A stretch of 64,000 nt of DNA from Ehretia macrophylla. Taxonomy: Eukaryota; Streptophyta; Magnoliopsida; Boraginales; Ehretiaceae. The stretch covers positions 14,503,501-14,567,500 of the forward strand of contig CM075765.1 of the NCBI GenBank assembly GCA_037974665.1, read 5' to 3'. The first letter of the stretch is position 1, and each line of letters starts with the position of its first letter. The notes below the pieces were generated by a model. That model searched no databases and was not told where the DNA came from. It was given only the letters and a program-made list of their open reading frames with translations. Positions 1 to 14,739 of this stretch are shown piece by piece. The translations under genes were made by a program, and so were the position numbers.

Positions 1-518
1 GGACTAGTATAAAAAATTAATAATCTTTATAAAATTATAAGATTATTCAAAATATTTTTTTTCTATTTTATAGGTCTAAATATTTTATAAATTAATAATT
101 AGCTAAAAAGAATATAATAAATTGACTACAAAATTTTTTTGTCTTTTGTTGGACTTTAAATCTAGCTGAATTTGGATTTCAAATCTAGTTGAATCTCATA
201 TTAGTTATTTGTCATGCGCCTTAAAAGTCTTGCTTTAGAGAATTACAACAAGAAGTTTTAAAGTGTCATTAATATTTGGGTGAAGTGCTCCAGACTCCCT
301 TGTACTTTAGCAAAAGTGTACAATACCCCCTATAGTTTAAAAATCCCATGAGCTAGTCCTTGTAGTTTTCCAAAAGTGTACAACACCTTCCTACCGTTAA
401 AAAACCGTTAAATTTAACGAAGAGTGTACTTCATATGCGTTAAGTGATATTTTTTTTTTGATTTTTAACGAATTTATTCATTAAATAATTATAAGAATTG
501 ACCAAATTACCATTTTTT

Positions 519-519
<1 letters not shown>

Positions 520-558
<39 letters not shown>
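520..558 (+). repeat. (TAA)n microsatellite
   Basis: Thirteen uninterrupted or nearly uninterrupted TAA units are visible. They lie inside the MITE at 278-1129. Confidence 0.9.
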
Positions 559-561
<3 letters not shown>

Positions 562-565
562 GTCA

Positions 566-810
566 TCTTCCCCACCCCAGCACCCCCCCCCTTCCCCCCA
601 GCACCCCCACACCCTCCAGCCCGTCACCCACCCCGTCACCCCCCTACCCCACCCTAGCACGTCACTCCCGCCCCCTCCCCCAACCCCCGTCACCCCCCAC
701 CCCACCCCACCCACCACGTAACCCCTCACCCTCACACCCATCCCGTCACCTACACCCCTCCCCCCCCAAACCCCACCCCCACCCCCACTCCCACTCCCAC
801 TCCCACTACC
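566..810 (+). repeat. C-rich polypyrimidine minisatellite-like core
   Basis: About 245 bases are almost free of G on the plus strand, with many runs of three or more C and a degenerate 'cccgtcaccc' repeat. The minus strand therefore has dense G-runs able to form G-quadruplexes. It sits in the centre of the Mutator-type MITE. Confidence 0.85.
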
Positions 811-1583
811 ACTGTGTGTTGTGTGTGTGTATTTTTTTTTTAATGTGTGTGTGTGTATATATATATATATACATATATTTCTTTTATATATATATTCCTT
901 TTTTTTTTTTTGGTCTAAACAAAAGAAGAAATGACAAAAGAGAGAAATGAAAAAAAATTGAGGGTATTTACGTTTTTTTTACAAAATCTGTTAAATATGA
1001 CTGGTTTTTTAACTGTAGGGGGTGTTGTGCACTTTTAAAAAATACAGGGACTAGTTAAGGGGGTTTTTAAACTATAAGGAGTGTTGTGCACTTTCACTAA
1101 AGTATTAGAAGGTCTGGTGCACTTTACCCTTAATACTTTGATAGCTTCCTTGCATCACACTGATGTGTACCATCATTAACTTCGACTTCAACTTTATCTC
1201 GAGAATGTCATGTCATGTTATCAATGATCTCATCTATGTTCAAAACCTCTGTAGTGGTGTTATTTTCACTAGAAAAATTCAAGAGGTGGTTGACATCATT
1301 TTATTTTTATTTTTTTATTTTAATGGTACTCCAACTCATTGATTACAACCCCTAATTCATTAAAAGCTTCTCTATCTAAGGGTTTATCAAAAGTCTTGGA
1401 TGTCATGTTTTATGTGGATTGTATCTTATAATGGCAAAAATTATAATATGTTTACTATAAAGCCAAAAAAGTTATAAATATATTTATAAATTAATAGTTA
1501 TTAATTTATCGATAAATTGATTTCTTATTAAATTAATAGAATTTAGGTGGTTTTACCACTATTAATTCAAAGAGGTTATACTT

Positions 1584-2012
1584 ATTGTGTTTCGTATTTT
1601 TAGACCTAAGTTATAAAATTAGCCTATAGTACTAGTCCAATTTTAACTTTCTTTGAAAACCCTAATGTTAAGCTAAATGTGACACAAATTAAGGTTAAAA
1701 CAATTATTTCTTGTGTCAATCATTAGGAGGAATAGGAGATTGGGAGATTTGAATTCGCAATCTTTTATTCGGAAAAACTGACTTTCACCAGAATTTGTAT
1801 AAAATGACTTTTAGTAGGTGAAATTGGAACTGACAATTTTGCACACAGGTTCAAACACTAAGACATGTAACTTTTTGTTAAACTTTCTGGACAATAGTTG
1901 CAAATTGAACTGACAAGGCTCAAATATGCTAACATCAAAGATTAAAAAAAAAAAAAACACACACACAAAATAAAATATGAAGGGCTACTTAAGTGAAATT
2001 GTATATACTGAC
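1584..2012. other. Intergenic, no feature seen
   Basis: AT-rich sequence with a short A-run and CA stretch near 1942-1968. No gene or clear repeat was recognised. Confidence 0.5.
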
Positions 2013-2029
2013 CTACTTATATTTTCAAT

Positions 2030-2117
2030 TTTTTTTAACCCCTCACCCCATGAGATTCAAACTCTGGTCTCCCAATTGTTAGGGGGAGTAACCCATCATT
2101 TGACTACTCCTGAATCT
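2030..2117 (-). mobile_element. Short tRNA-derived SINE, 88 bp, with 17-bp target duplication
   Basis: The element is bracketed by perfect 17-bp direct repeats (ctacttatattttcaat) at 2013-2029 and 2118-2134. On the minus strand it starts with a box-A-like stretch, has a box-B-like 'gagtttgaatctc' about 45 bases further, and ends in an A-run next to the left duplication. This is the structure of an LINE-mobilised SINE. The same sequence family occurs at 3610-3695. Confidence 0.85.
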
Positions 2118-2134
2118 CTACTTATATTTTCAAT

Positions 2135-3609
2135 ATATAGTTGCATAAATTCTCTTTTGCTTAGTCAATTATTAATTTACCATGCGTTGGGGGACGCAAC
2201 TCATGAGTTTGGTGTAAATTTTAGATGTATTTGGTGTAATTCTATCTAAGGTGATTTCTTTATCATAGAGAAAAACTATTGATTAACCATTAATAAATCA
2301 CTAGAATAACAAGGCTCCTCTAATCAACTTATAATTTTTCTTGTTTCCAAATAGCTTCGAGTAACTAGTTTCTCGAGAATCTAGTATGTATTTGAAAATA
2401 TTTACCACATTTGTTGTGACTATCAATTCATTATTTTTGTGAAGGCCAAAAATTTGAAGAGTATATAGGAAGTTCTTGGTGCAACTAGCCTTTAGATTCT
2501 CTCTCTTTTTTTTTTTTTTTTTGAGAATCGAGTAACGCCTTTATTTAACACCATGATAATGGAAGATTTTGGTAAGGGTGGTTTGCATAATTCGAGAAAC
2601 AGACAAGAAGTGTGTGTTATTGTTATTTAAACAAAGAGAAATTTTTGAGTTGGCATTGACAATTAATTTAACCTTGGAATATTTGAAACAACATTTTCAG
2701 ATCTCCTTCAAATGTAATGATGTTGATTTAACAGTGTTTTGTGAATTTATTTGGAGATTTAAGTTTTAATATGTTGATTTAAAAGTTGTTCTGGAATCTA
2801 TCTAGAGATTTAAACTCCAATAGTTGGATTTTGACTAAAATGAGAACCGGAAAAGAAGTACATCATATGTTATAATTATTTAGTAGGATACCGTCAAGAG
2901 TAATATTTTATATCATCCTTTACTCTTTTATATATAATAAATATTCATGTATTAAATGTCAATTGTTTCACATATATATAAGTACTTGAAAATTTTATTA
3001 AATGGAAAATAATAAAATATTAAAAAGGTAACATATATCAATGTTCCACCATTAAATACCCCTCGTGATGGAAAGATGATGAAATACAATCTCCTTTCTT
3101 AGTCTCGAAGTCGCTTAGCACTACTGTCATGAGAAGCAATGGCCTGCATGTTGGCTTATTGTTTTGGAGGTTGGCAACTTGACATAATTGAGTGATTCCA
3201 TTGCTTATTCTAAAAATCTTGATTAATGCTTGCAATACACATTTTTTTTTTTTTTTTTTTGCGTGGGCCAACTATTTAATATTGTTGTGAAATAACATAA
3301 TGTTTTTATTAAAATACAACACCGTCCAATATTATGAAATAAAAGGTTCTAAAAAAGTTTTTTAGTTTAACTTCTTCGAACATTCGATCCGACTAAGAGG
3401 GAGTGTGAGCCTCAATGCATGTGAAACTCACATCAGATACATGCATGAAGGGTCTATGTCCCTCTCTAAGTCGAATGTCAAACAAGGGGACACTAAAGGT
3501 TTTCTAAAAATCTTTTGTTTCAGTCCCTATTTTTGGAGTAACATAGAAATGTATGGTGGGGGAATTAGGGCCCTAACATAGTGTTTGGATTGGACTTTTT
3601 AACATTCAA
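2135..3609. other. Intergenic AT-rich DNA with a possible small inverted-repeat element
   Basis: No gene is supported; the small open frames near 2569 and 3038 have no recognisable features. A poly-T run lies at about 2506-2521 and a T-run at 3242-3260. Positions 3360-3530 hold a weak inverted repeat (cattcgatccgactaagag against the reverse complement of tccctctctaagtcgaatg), which may be a small MITE. Confidence 0.45.
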
Positions 3610-3695
3610 GAGTAGCTGTGATCGGTTACTCTCCCTTGATAGTTAGAAGATCAGGGTTTGAAGCTCATGAGAGTGAGGAGTTAAAAAAAAAAAAA
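3610..3695 (+). mobile_element. Short tRNA-derived SINE, second copy of the 2030-2117 family
   Basis: It aligns over its whole length with the reverse complement of 2030-2117: a 'gagtag' start, 'ggttactc' near the box A end, box-B-like 'gggtttgaagctc', then 'gtgaggagtt' and an A13 tail. No clear target duplication was found, so this copy is probably older. Confidence 0.7.
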
Positions 3696-4790
3696 GGAAA
3701 GGAAAATTAGGCAATCCCTTCTCTTGTCGTCAATATTTTTAAATTTATGAAGGAATTAAAGAATCATTTAATTAGAAGATTTTGCAATCTTCATAATTTT
3801 GGATTTTATAGAGGAAAAAAAAGAGTCAATGACTGAAGCATTTTAATTGTCCTCAATATTTTTACATAATTCAAATGTATCATTAACATAGTAATAAATA
3901 TGAAAAGAGTATTTAAGTAACTTTTTATTGAAATTATTATTACCTTTATTTTCCTTCTCCAATTTCAAATAAAGAATCGTAAAATTATTTCATTTTCTTT
4001 TCTAATTATTATTTTTTCAACTCAAATTACAAAACAAAAAAAAAAAAAAAACTCATTTCCTTTCCTTTCCCTCATGCAATCCACACATAGGGTTATATCT
4101 AAATGGATATCATACATCAATGGTCCAGTTATTAGTAAATATTAGGCAATTCTTGATGTTTTCGTTGCAACAACTTTACTGGGTTGATTTTCTCCTTCTA
4201 ATTTAATGGATTTGGATTGTTCTTTTTAAAGACTTTTTGTGTATTTGTCTCTCATACATTTCTCAAAAATGTTTTCTTCCTTTTTGTGCTCGACATGCCT
4301 CATTTAAAACTTACTATAGATATTATAAAGCTGAAATTTCACTTGGCAATGTGTGTAGATCATTATAAAAATTCAAAATAAGAGGTTTCAATTATTTATT
4401 TCGGCAATTATTTGTAGTCAATCTAGCATGTGACTTGGTTAATTGGAAGTCCAAATTTGTTTCTTGAGGTTTTTCGTTCAAGTGTGTTACAATTGTTATT
4501 TGTAATTTTTTTTTTTTTTGGGGGGGGGGAGATATTTTTTTTTATTGAGAAAATATACAGTAAAACCCTCATCAAGGGCAAAATAGTTAATTCAAACAGT
4601 CAACCCATCTTTGACAAACATTTAATTTACAAAGGACTCTGAGTGGGAAAATAAATCAAAATTATGGGACCTATTTGGTTTAATACAAAAAACGTAAGGA
4701 CCCAAATATCTTTTTTTCATTTTTATTTAAAAAAAATTTAAAATCGTACAATATATATTATAATTAACTAGTCAAATTTAATTTTATAAT
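3696..4790. other. Intergenic, upstream of the Rab gene
   Basis: AT-rich, with an A18 run near 4034 and a T/G run near 4507-4529. No gene was recognised. Confidence 0.5.
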
Positions 4791-4794
4791 TTTT

Positions 4795-4803
4795 TATATA
4801 AAT
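4795..4803 (+). promoter_or_regulatory. Possible TATA box for the Rab gene
   Basis: The motif tatataaat lies about 470 bases before the start codon, upstream of the CT/CA microsatellite leader. It is an AT-rich setting, so this is a candidate only. Confidence 0.3.
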
Positions 4804-5009
4804 AACGAGTAACATATCACTGGATCCAAAACTCTTTTTCCCATTTTATCTCCCAACTTAAGGAAAATTAAGACATTGAACGTGATTAGAATAAAGAGGG
4901 AAGGCGAAATGTGTCAAAAAAAGTGCCAAACATTGTTTGACTTTGCCGTCTTGGGTCGTTCAGTTGGCGGTTTCTTCTCGCAAGTCTTTAACAACAACAT
5001 GCACGCACA

Positions 5010-5010
<1 letters not shown>

Positions 5011-5085
<75 letters not shown>

Positions 5086-5145
5086 CGCACATATAAAACT
5101 ATCAAAACTTTGACAATTCAATGGCAAAGAGGCTCTTTCCCTACA

Positions 5146-5187
<42 letters not shown>
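5011..5187 (+). repeat. Compound (TC)n-(AC)n microsatellite and second (TC)n in the Rab gene leader
   Basis: A (TC)n run near 5011-5028 passes directly into an (AC)n run of about 26 units to 5081. A second (TC)n tract lies at about 5149-5181, within 90 bases of the start codon. CT-rich 5' leader repeats are common in plant genes. Cysteine-valine and serine-leucine frames here are repeat artefacts. Confidence 0.9.
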
Positions 5188-5188
<1 letters not shown>

Positions 5189-5243
5189 TCGGGAGAGAGA
5201 AGAAAGAAAAGTGTTAATTTCCTAGATCTATATATACATATAG

Positions 5244-8622
<3,379 letters not shown>

Positions 8623-8940
8623 AGGTTGTATGTAAAGAGAAAGAAGAAAAGAAGAATTTGAAACTACTCATTACTTAGACTTGGCTATTGTGATCTTAAA
8701 TTAGTTAATTCTTCTGTATGATTGAGGTCACAGCAGTTTTGAATTTGCTTTTTAACATACTCCAAAAGTTTTTCAAGACTCTAAATAGGGAGGAAGCTTT
8801 TAGCAGTCTTCTCTAGGATATTGTCGATACAGCGCAAAGTTGTAAGACCATGTAATGGGGCTGATGACTGTGTCTCATTTTGTTCCCAATTTATGATAAA
8901 AAGTCTCATTTGTGTTTGTATGGATTTCTTTTAACTATAA
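8623..8940 (+). other. Probable 3' UTR of the Rab gene
   Basis: Sequence after the TAG stop is AT-rich without transposon signatures. The motif 'tatgataaaaag' near 8891 could serve polyadenylation. The end is not defined by sequence alone. Confidence 0.4.
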
Positions 8941-9676
8941 AATTGCATTTGGAAGGGAAACTTTGACGAAGTGGTGTTCTATACTTCTTACTTGGTGTAG
9001 CTTGTTACATGTGATTTGAAGTCACATGTTCATATAATGAAAATAGCCGCTTGCAAAACACAAGGAAGGCTATGTACAAGACCACAAAATGAACTTAACT
9101 CTTTCAGACTTCATACATATCGGGAATTTTGTTCACGACAATGTCCTGTTAATCTGTTATCTATATAATCATATTCAGAAATGTATTGTCTTTGAAATAC
9201 TTCATTGTAGAGTTGCAACTTCACCTCCTTGTCCACAAGCTGGAAGTGCACATAAAGATATCATTACTATTGACTCAGCCTTTGACTCTCTCCCTCAAGA
9301 ATTGCAAATTAATTGTGCACACTTTTGTTTTAATTTTTTTTTTCCCATATGATTGGAGAATTTTCTTAAGAAGTCTTTTAGATTCATACCAAAGTAGGTA
9401 AACCCAAACACATATGACACCATTTGGAGGAGATATATTTGAATTAGTCAGACATATAAATCGTATCAGAACTGGTTATAAAGTAATAGACTTCCTAGTT
9501 CATTCATATCCGAAACTTGTATAAATTTTCTGTCCACGCACTACTAAAACTAACCCATTGGGTTAATCGTGCGCACTTGTTCAAACATAATTCTATTAGA
9601 TTACTAGACACCAACACTCGTCAATTCCCATAGTCATGGCCTGCTCGTGAATGGACAGCATCTAGAGCATGGAAGA
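8941..9676. other. Intergenic, no gene recognised
   Basis: A stretch at about 9195-9310 reads on the plus strand as a plausible peptide (PQAGSAHKDIITIDSAFDSL) without a recognised family, and may be an old coding remnant. Nothing else stands out. Confidence 0.35.
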
Positions 9677-10098
9677 GTTCTAAGTAGGGATGATAATGGG
9701 ATGGGTGTGTTTTGTGGGTATTCGTCCTGCTAGTGGAAAACGGGAAATGGGGCTGGTGAGGCACGGAGATAAGTATTTTTTGCCCCATGTAATTCGCCTT
9801 ATATACATGTATATTTTTTTGTATCTTTAGTTTTACATATGTATTGAAATTTTAAAATTATAAATATAAAATTATAGAAAGTTGACATTAGACAAAGTAT
9901 CACTAAAATAGATAAGAAAAAATGGTTTACTTAAAAAGATTTTATAATCATTTTTTTTAATGACGACACTACATGCCAATACTATTTTAAAGATTTGTTA
10001 GTTTCCCATCATTTTACATAATTAAATACCTCAATCTCACTATTGATCATAATGAATTTAAGAAATTTGTTAGTTGTTCTTAGTTGTACTTCAAAATA

Positions 10099-10682
10099 CA
10101 GTAGAACCTCTTTAAATTATTAGCGTTGGGACCACCAAATTTTATTAATTTAGCGAGATATTAATTTATTGATAAATTAATAACTATCAATTAATAGAGA
10201 TATTTTTTATTTTTTTGGCTCTATAATAAACATATTATGATTATGATGTCTTTTTTTGGGTCCAATTTGAAAAGATAAGTAATGAGAATAGAAAATAAAA
10301 TTTAATTTAGTTTATAGGATTAGGATGAGAATTAATTTATCTAATCTTATATCCTAATTCTTGTAAGATTATCTCAATTTTTTCTCTTTAAATAATTAAA
10401 TATGAGATTCAACTAGATTTGAAGTTCAACAAAAGACGAGCTACTCTTGATTCATATTTTAAGAAAATCTCATAGTCAATTTATTATGTACTTTTTAGCT
10501 AATTATTAATTTATGAAATATTTGAATCAATAAAATACAAAGGAAAAATTTTTAAATGTATTAACTTATAATTTTATCGAATTTATCAACTTTTTACACT
10601 GGTCCCAAGTCAGGACCGGGTATTTTTATTAATTAAAAGAGATTATTAATTTATCGAGTATTAATTTAAAGAGGTTCTACTA
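10099..10682. mobile_element. Emigrant-like (pogo/Tc1-mariner) MITE, 584 bp
   Basis: The left end 'cagtagaacctctttaaatt' and right end 'aatttaaagaggttctacta' are inverted repeats, flanked by TA at 10097-10098 and 10683-10684. Both the termini and the TA target match the Emigrant family of plants. It interrupts the hAT-type element at 9685-12348 and shares its interior with the partial element at 1-1583. Confidence 0.8.
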
Positions 10683-10770
10683 TAATTAGTTTTCAATTGT
10701 AAATATTCTTAGTGCACAAGTTAGGCACATTTCTTGCTAATTACCTTTTGTAATAATTCTCATAGTTAGG

Positions 10771-11888
10771 AGGCGTTTGGTTCATAGATAAATTTTTTAT
10801 TTCCGAAAATGACATTTTTGGGAATACCATTCACATGAATGTTATTATTGGGAATGTGGTTAAAAGTGTTTCATTGGTTAAAAATATTATTGAAAATATT
10901 TTGTCAAGTTCCTATGAATGTTATTTTATTATATTTTTGGTTTAGACTCAATATTTCAATAATGCCCCTGACTCAAGAAAATAATAATATCAACAAAACT
11001 GTACAAATAACTATATATTTTGCATACTTTTGCTAATATACAAGTAAAAAAATATTTAACGTATTAATATAACAAAAATATAAATTTATTTTTATAATTT
11101 ATAAATTTTAACATGACACTTCAAAATTAGAAACTTAAATTTATAATTTAAAAAAAAATAAAAATTAAATTTTAAAAATTATTTATTTTATTTTTAAAAT
11201 TTTAAATTATTTAATTTTAAATTTTAAAATCTACAATTTAGCATTAAAAATAATTTTGAATATAAAATTCTAGTGTAACTTAAAAAATTGATAATTTTTA
11301 TTTATTTCATTTTATTTTTTATTTTTATTGTTATTATTTTATTTATTCTAAATGTTTTTATTTTATTTTATTTTATTCTTACTATTTTTATTTTTATTTT
11401 ATTTTATTTTCTTATTCTATTTGATCATTTACTATTTTATTTTTTTTTCTTATTTTCTTATTTTATTTTATTCTACTTTATTATAATTTATTAATTTTAT
11501 TTTGTATTTTGTATTTTTTATATTATATTTTATTTAATAATATTATTTTATTTTATTTTATTTTTTACATTATTTTATTTTATTTTATTTTTTATTTTTT
11601 ATTTTTATTTTATTTTTTGAATTATATTATTGTATTTATTTTTATTTTGTATTTTTTAAGTTGGGTATTTTATTTTTTCAGAGTTATTCTCATGACTTAG
11701 AAATGTGAGATTGTCACCCCTTCACATGAGAATAAAAATTGACCAAATATAAGAATATTACATTCTCAATAATCTGATATTACTAGGATTTTTTATTTAT
11801 TTATTTCACGAATCAAACATGAGAATGCCATATTCCAAACTTTACATTCTTAAGAATCTTGTAACATTTCGCGAACCAAACGCCGCCT
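10771..11888. mobile_element. Inverted-repeat MITE with an AT pentamer-like core
   Basis: The ends 'aggcgtttggttc' and 'gaaccaaacgccgcct' are inverted repeats, with further internal complementarity (gggaataccattc against the decayed right arm). Target duplication is unresolved. The core contains a very long (TTTTA)n-type tract at 11285-11670. Confidence 0.65.
11285..11670 (+). repeat. Degenerate (TTTTA)n tract
   Basis: Nearly 390 bases consist of T with scattered A, dominated by ttttatttta units. Long Phe/Ile/Tyr frames here are artefacts of composition. Confidence 0.85.
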
Positions 11889-12499
11889 AGGAGCTTGTGA
11901 CCTATATATACATGTTTCACATATCAATAAAATTGCATCAGTGCCATATTTTTTTCTTTTCATATTATACGTGGACATGCAATAACAAAAAAAAAAAAAA
12001 ATTATAACAACCAATGTGATTCCAATAACACTAAGGAGTATTCTTTTTCTACATATAGTTCTCATGTACAATCATTTTAGTTGAAATTCATTTTAAATGC
12101 TTAAGGCTCAATTACAATAATATTTTTTTACTATTTAATAGGAAGCGTAAGACTCATTATACAATTAATATTAGAGCTTTATTTAATATCTATATTTATA
12201 TTTACCATTATTATAATTTTAATTTATATTTATATGGGGATGGGGATGGGGATGGGGATGGCGATGGCTGTTGGGAAGATCATTTAGGTGATGAGGCAGA
12301 GCATGGAGATAGATCCTTCACTCCAAAACCACTCCATTGTCATCCCTGATCCTAAGGTAAAGATAATTTTGTTTTCTTTGCTTCTTTGGCAAATTAAGGA
12401 TTAATACTAATGCATAATCATTCTAGTATACTATGCTTTAATAATTCAAACCAACTGCAAAAAGCATCTGGCAGACTATTCAAATTAGGGTATCTGAAT

Positions 12500-12770
12500 G
12501 ACAGAAGAATTAAGCATTGATAGGCTTGTAGTGGAAACTTACTTCCTTGCAACATTTACTCTTATTAATAGGGCTTCGTCGATATTCACCCCTCTTAGAC
12601 TCTTGATCGAAGATTACAAGCAGATTCTTTTGCAGCGATTAGGATATCATGTGATTTATATTTATAGTGAAGCAAATTGCTACGCAGATTGATTGACCAA
12701 CTTTGATCTTGGGCTACCCCTTGGACTTTGTGTTGTTGACATTCGCTCGAGACAATTGTTGGTACTCTTA
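12500..12770 (+). pseudogene. Fragment of a LINE-type RNase H domain
   Basis: The reading frame ending near 12690 contains 'YIYSEANCYAD', matching the conserved C-terminal block of plant non-LTR RNase H domains (h-REgN-ADxLA). It is followed in the same direction by a LINE-like tail (LTNFDLGLPLGLCVVD) after a stop codon. No start, reverse transcriptase or poly-A tail is visible, so it is a broken remnant. Confidence 0.5.
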
Positions 12771-13139
12771 GGAAAAGATAGGAGGAGGGAAACATCCTTA
12801 AATGAATGTGTTGTAATAGGTTTTACCACCCTTGAAAGAAAAAAAAACGAAAGAAAAAAACAAAAGGTTTCAGATGAGAAAGAATTGTTGCAAGCAGACC
12901 CAGCACCAGTATATTGTGAACATCATATTATATTTTTTAAGATTATAAATATGTAGAACATATAAGTTCAATATTAGTAATCTTTATTATTTGAAAATTA
13001 TGTATTTATAAAAGTTAAAATGTCGGAACTAAGCTATTTACATGGAAAAAAAAAAGTATATGACCTTGATTTTATTTATTTTTTCTGGTTTTAAATTCCT
13101 TTTCACAATAATATTTTTAATAATATTTAAGAACTTTTA

Positions 13140-13690
13140 TTGTGTGCACGAACTCAAGTTCGAGCTGGAAGGTTCAATCATATACTCGAATTCAAATGTG
13201 AAACTCGAATAAAGACCCAACTAAATAATTTTAATTAATCTAAGAAATTAGAAAAAAAATATTTTAATGTTATCTAAGAAATTTTATTAAATTTGTGCTC
13301 GAACTCAAGTTTGAGCTTGGAAAGTTTGATTACATACTCAAGCTTGCAAACTGTTAAAGGTAAGAACTCCAAAATGCGTCACGAGCCAATTTGCAAAAGA
13401 AAACCGTGTGGGGTTTATCCACGTAAGTACTCCGATGCTTATATTAAGCTAGAACCTCTCATATATAATTTCAAGTGGAACTCGAATTCAAAAATGGAAC
13501 TTGAATTAAAGCTCAATTAAAATTTTTTACATTTATCTAATAAATTGGAAATAATATTTTAATGTTATCTAAGAAATTTTATTAAGTTTCTATACAACTT
13601 GAAAGGTTTGATTATATACTCAAGCTCACAAAACTGAGCTCAAACCTCTCATATAGTTTTGAGTTAAATTTGAACTAAAACATAGAGGCA
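13140..13690 (+). repeat. Degenerate tandem repeat, period about 150 bp
   Basis: Blocks beginning 'cgaactcaagttcgagct' (13149), 'cgaactcaagtttgagct' (13299) and a decayed third at about 13594 share the following 'catatactcgaa'-like segment. The block 'aatgttatctaagaaatttt' recurs at about 13266 and 13562. Confidence 0.55.
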
Positions 13691-14108
13691 CTCGATTAAA
13701 ATAAGTTTCACAACCAAAAAAAAAGAAAAAAGATAGACTAAAATAAATTCAGGTGAGCTGTGAGACGAGAGATAATTCTCAGTTTTATTTAAACCACCTA
13801 TGTAGGATTTGAGATCGAGACAGCATGGCATGTCATTGCTAAAAGGTTTAGTAATATCTGTTTAACTAATAGATTCTCTCCAATCCTGAATTTTTAGGGA
13901 AAAAAACCTAACAGCAATCGTTATCACGTGTAATTGATTTGTCATCTTATGATGCTATTATTTTTACGTGTCATTGACTTTCCAATTATTACTGTTTTGA
14001 AGATATGTTCAACCTTTCATTGCCTTGGATCAAGAAAGTTGTTACCGATGATCTAACTGGCATTGTTCTACAAAATGCAAGAAAAGGATTCCCACCGGAG
14101 TCCATCGT
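13691..14108. other. Intergenic, no feature seen
   Basis: AT-rich, with no recognised gene or repeat. Confidence 0.4.
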
Positions 14109-14120
14109 CACCTTTCTTCC

Positions 14121-14328
14121 CTTTTTTTTGTTCCTTCTTTTTTTTTTTTTCTTGATGACGAAGAACATCCCATGGCAGGACCTTTTGGGTCTACCCCAAG
14201 CGGTCAAACTCTGGGTGCAATAACATGCCGCAACCCATGCACAAGGCCAATACCTCCACGAGAGTTCCAACCTTACACGTATGTTGGTCTGCCCTACTCC
14301 TTTTACCATTTGAGCTACCCCGTTGGGG
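14121..14328 (-). mobile_element. tRNA-derived SINE, about 208 bp
   Basis: On the minus strand it opens with a box-A-like 'gtagctcaaatggta' and a box-B-like 'ggttggaactc' about 45-50 bases later. It ends in an A-run (T-run at 14138-14150 on plus). Flanks cacctttcttcc (14109-14120) and caactttcttcc (14329-14340) make a 12-bp duplication with one mismatch. Confidence 0.75.
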
Positions 14329-14739
14329 CAACTTTCTTCCTTCCTATTTCCACTTACATTATAATTTCCAGTTGAAGCAATATAACACACCAGAATGAGC
14401 AATCTATATCAATTTATCACCTTCCTTTGCTTAGCCATCTCTAAAGTTGCAGTAGAACTAGTTCTATAGGTGCTCCTCAAAATCAAATAAATATACAGCA
14501 CAAAGTACTCTTTTGATAATCAAAATTGGAACTGGAAGATGCGATGCAACCCATTGACGATTGGGGTGCTGATAGCATCAACTGGAGTTGGTGAAAGTAA
14601 ATTCACATTACCACCCTTATGTACAATTTCGGAAAAAGAACCTAGTCCAGAGCGTATCTAACAAAGAAAACAAGAAAGCAATAAACGAACATCTGCAGAT
14701 CGATACCAGACTGGCAAAGGGAAGCGAAAACAGAACTGA

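Larger units (their letters stand above)
278..1129. mobile_element. Mutator-type MITE with long terminal inverted repeats and C-rich core
   Basis: Terminal inverted repeats of about 140 bp begin 'gggtgaagtgctccagac' and, from the other end, 'gggtaaagtgcaccagac'. They are flanked by a 9-bp duplication, ttaatattt at 269-277 and ttaatactt at 1130-1138 (8 of 9 match). Nine-base duplications are characteristic of Mutator-like elements. There is no coding capacity. The core holds a (TAA)n run at 520-558, a polypyrimidine C-rich stretch at 566-810, and GT and TA runs. A relative lies at 55302-55982. Open frames here are low-complexity artefacts. Confidence 0.8.
1..1583 (-). mobile_element. Pogo/Emigrant-like DNA transposon, partial, interrupted by a Mutator-type MITE
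   Basis: The outer parts (about 1-215 and 1430-1583) match the interior and the end of the element at 10099-10682 read on the opposite strand. Shared stretches include the 'ataattagctaaaaag' block near 105 and the end 'taattcaaagaggtt' near 1565. The left end lies beyond the window. Between these, 1139-1430 reads on the minus strand as an acidic, Asn-rich protein fragment (NNLLNFSSENNTTTE and onward) that could be decayed transposase; this is inference. The terminal motif resembles the Emigrant family, a pogo-like group with TA target sites. The 852-bp MITE at 278-1129 is inserted in it. Confidence 0.6.
9685..12348. mobile_element. hAT-type non-autonomous element carrying nested insertions
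   Basis: The left end 'tagggatgataatggg' and right end 'ccattgtcatccctg' form an inverted repeat. Eight-base flanks gttctaag (9677-9684) and atcctaag (12349-12356) match at 6 of 8, suggesting a decayed hAT duplication. Interior blocks near 9850-10080 and 11930-12240 match the intact relative at 45873-46809. A GGGGAT hexamer repeat lies at 12235-12262. Two later elements sit inside, at 10099-10682 and about 10771-11888. No transposase frame is left. Confidence 0.7.

Noticed and set aside
481-950. Long Pro-rich and Gly-rich open frames on both strands
   Set aside because: They fall entirely in the C-rich core and microsatellites of the Mutator-type MITE, and composition explains them.
11288-11700. 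Hydrophobic Phe/Ile/Tyr frames suggesting membrane proteins
   Set aside because: They are produced by the (TTTTA)n tract.
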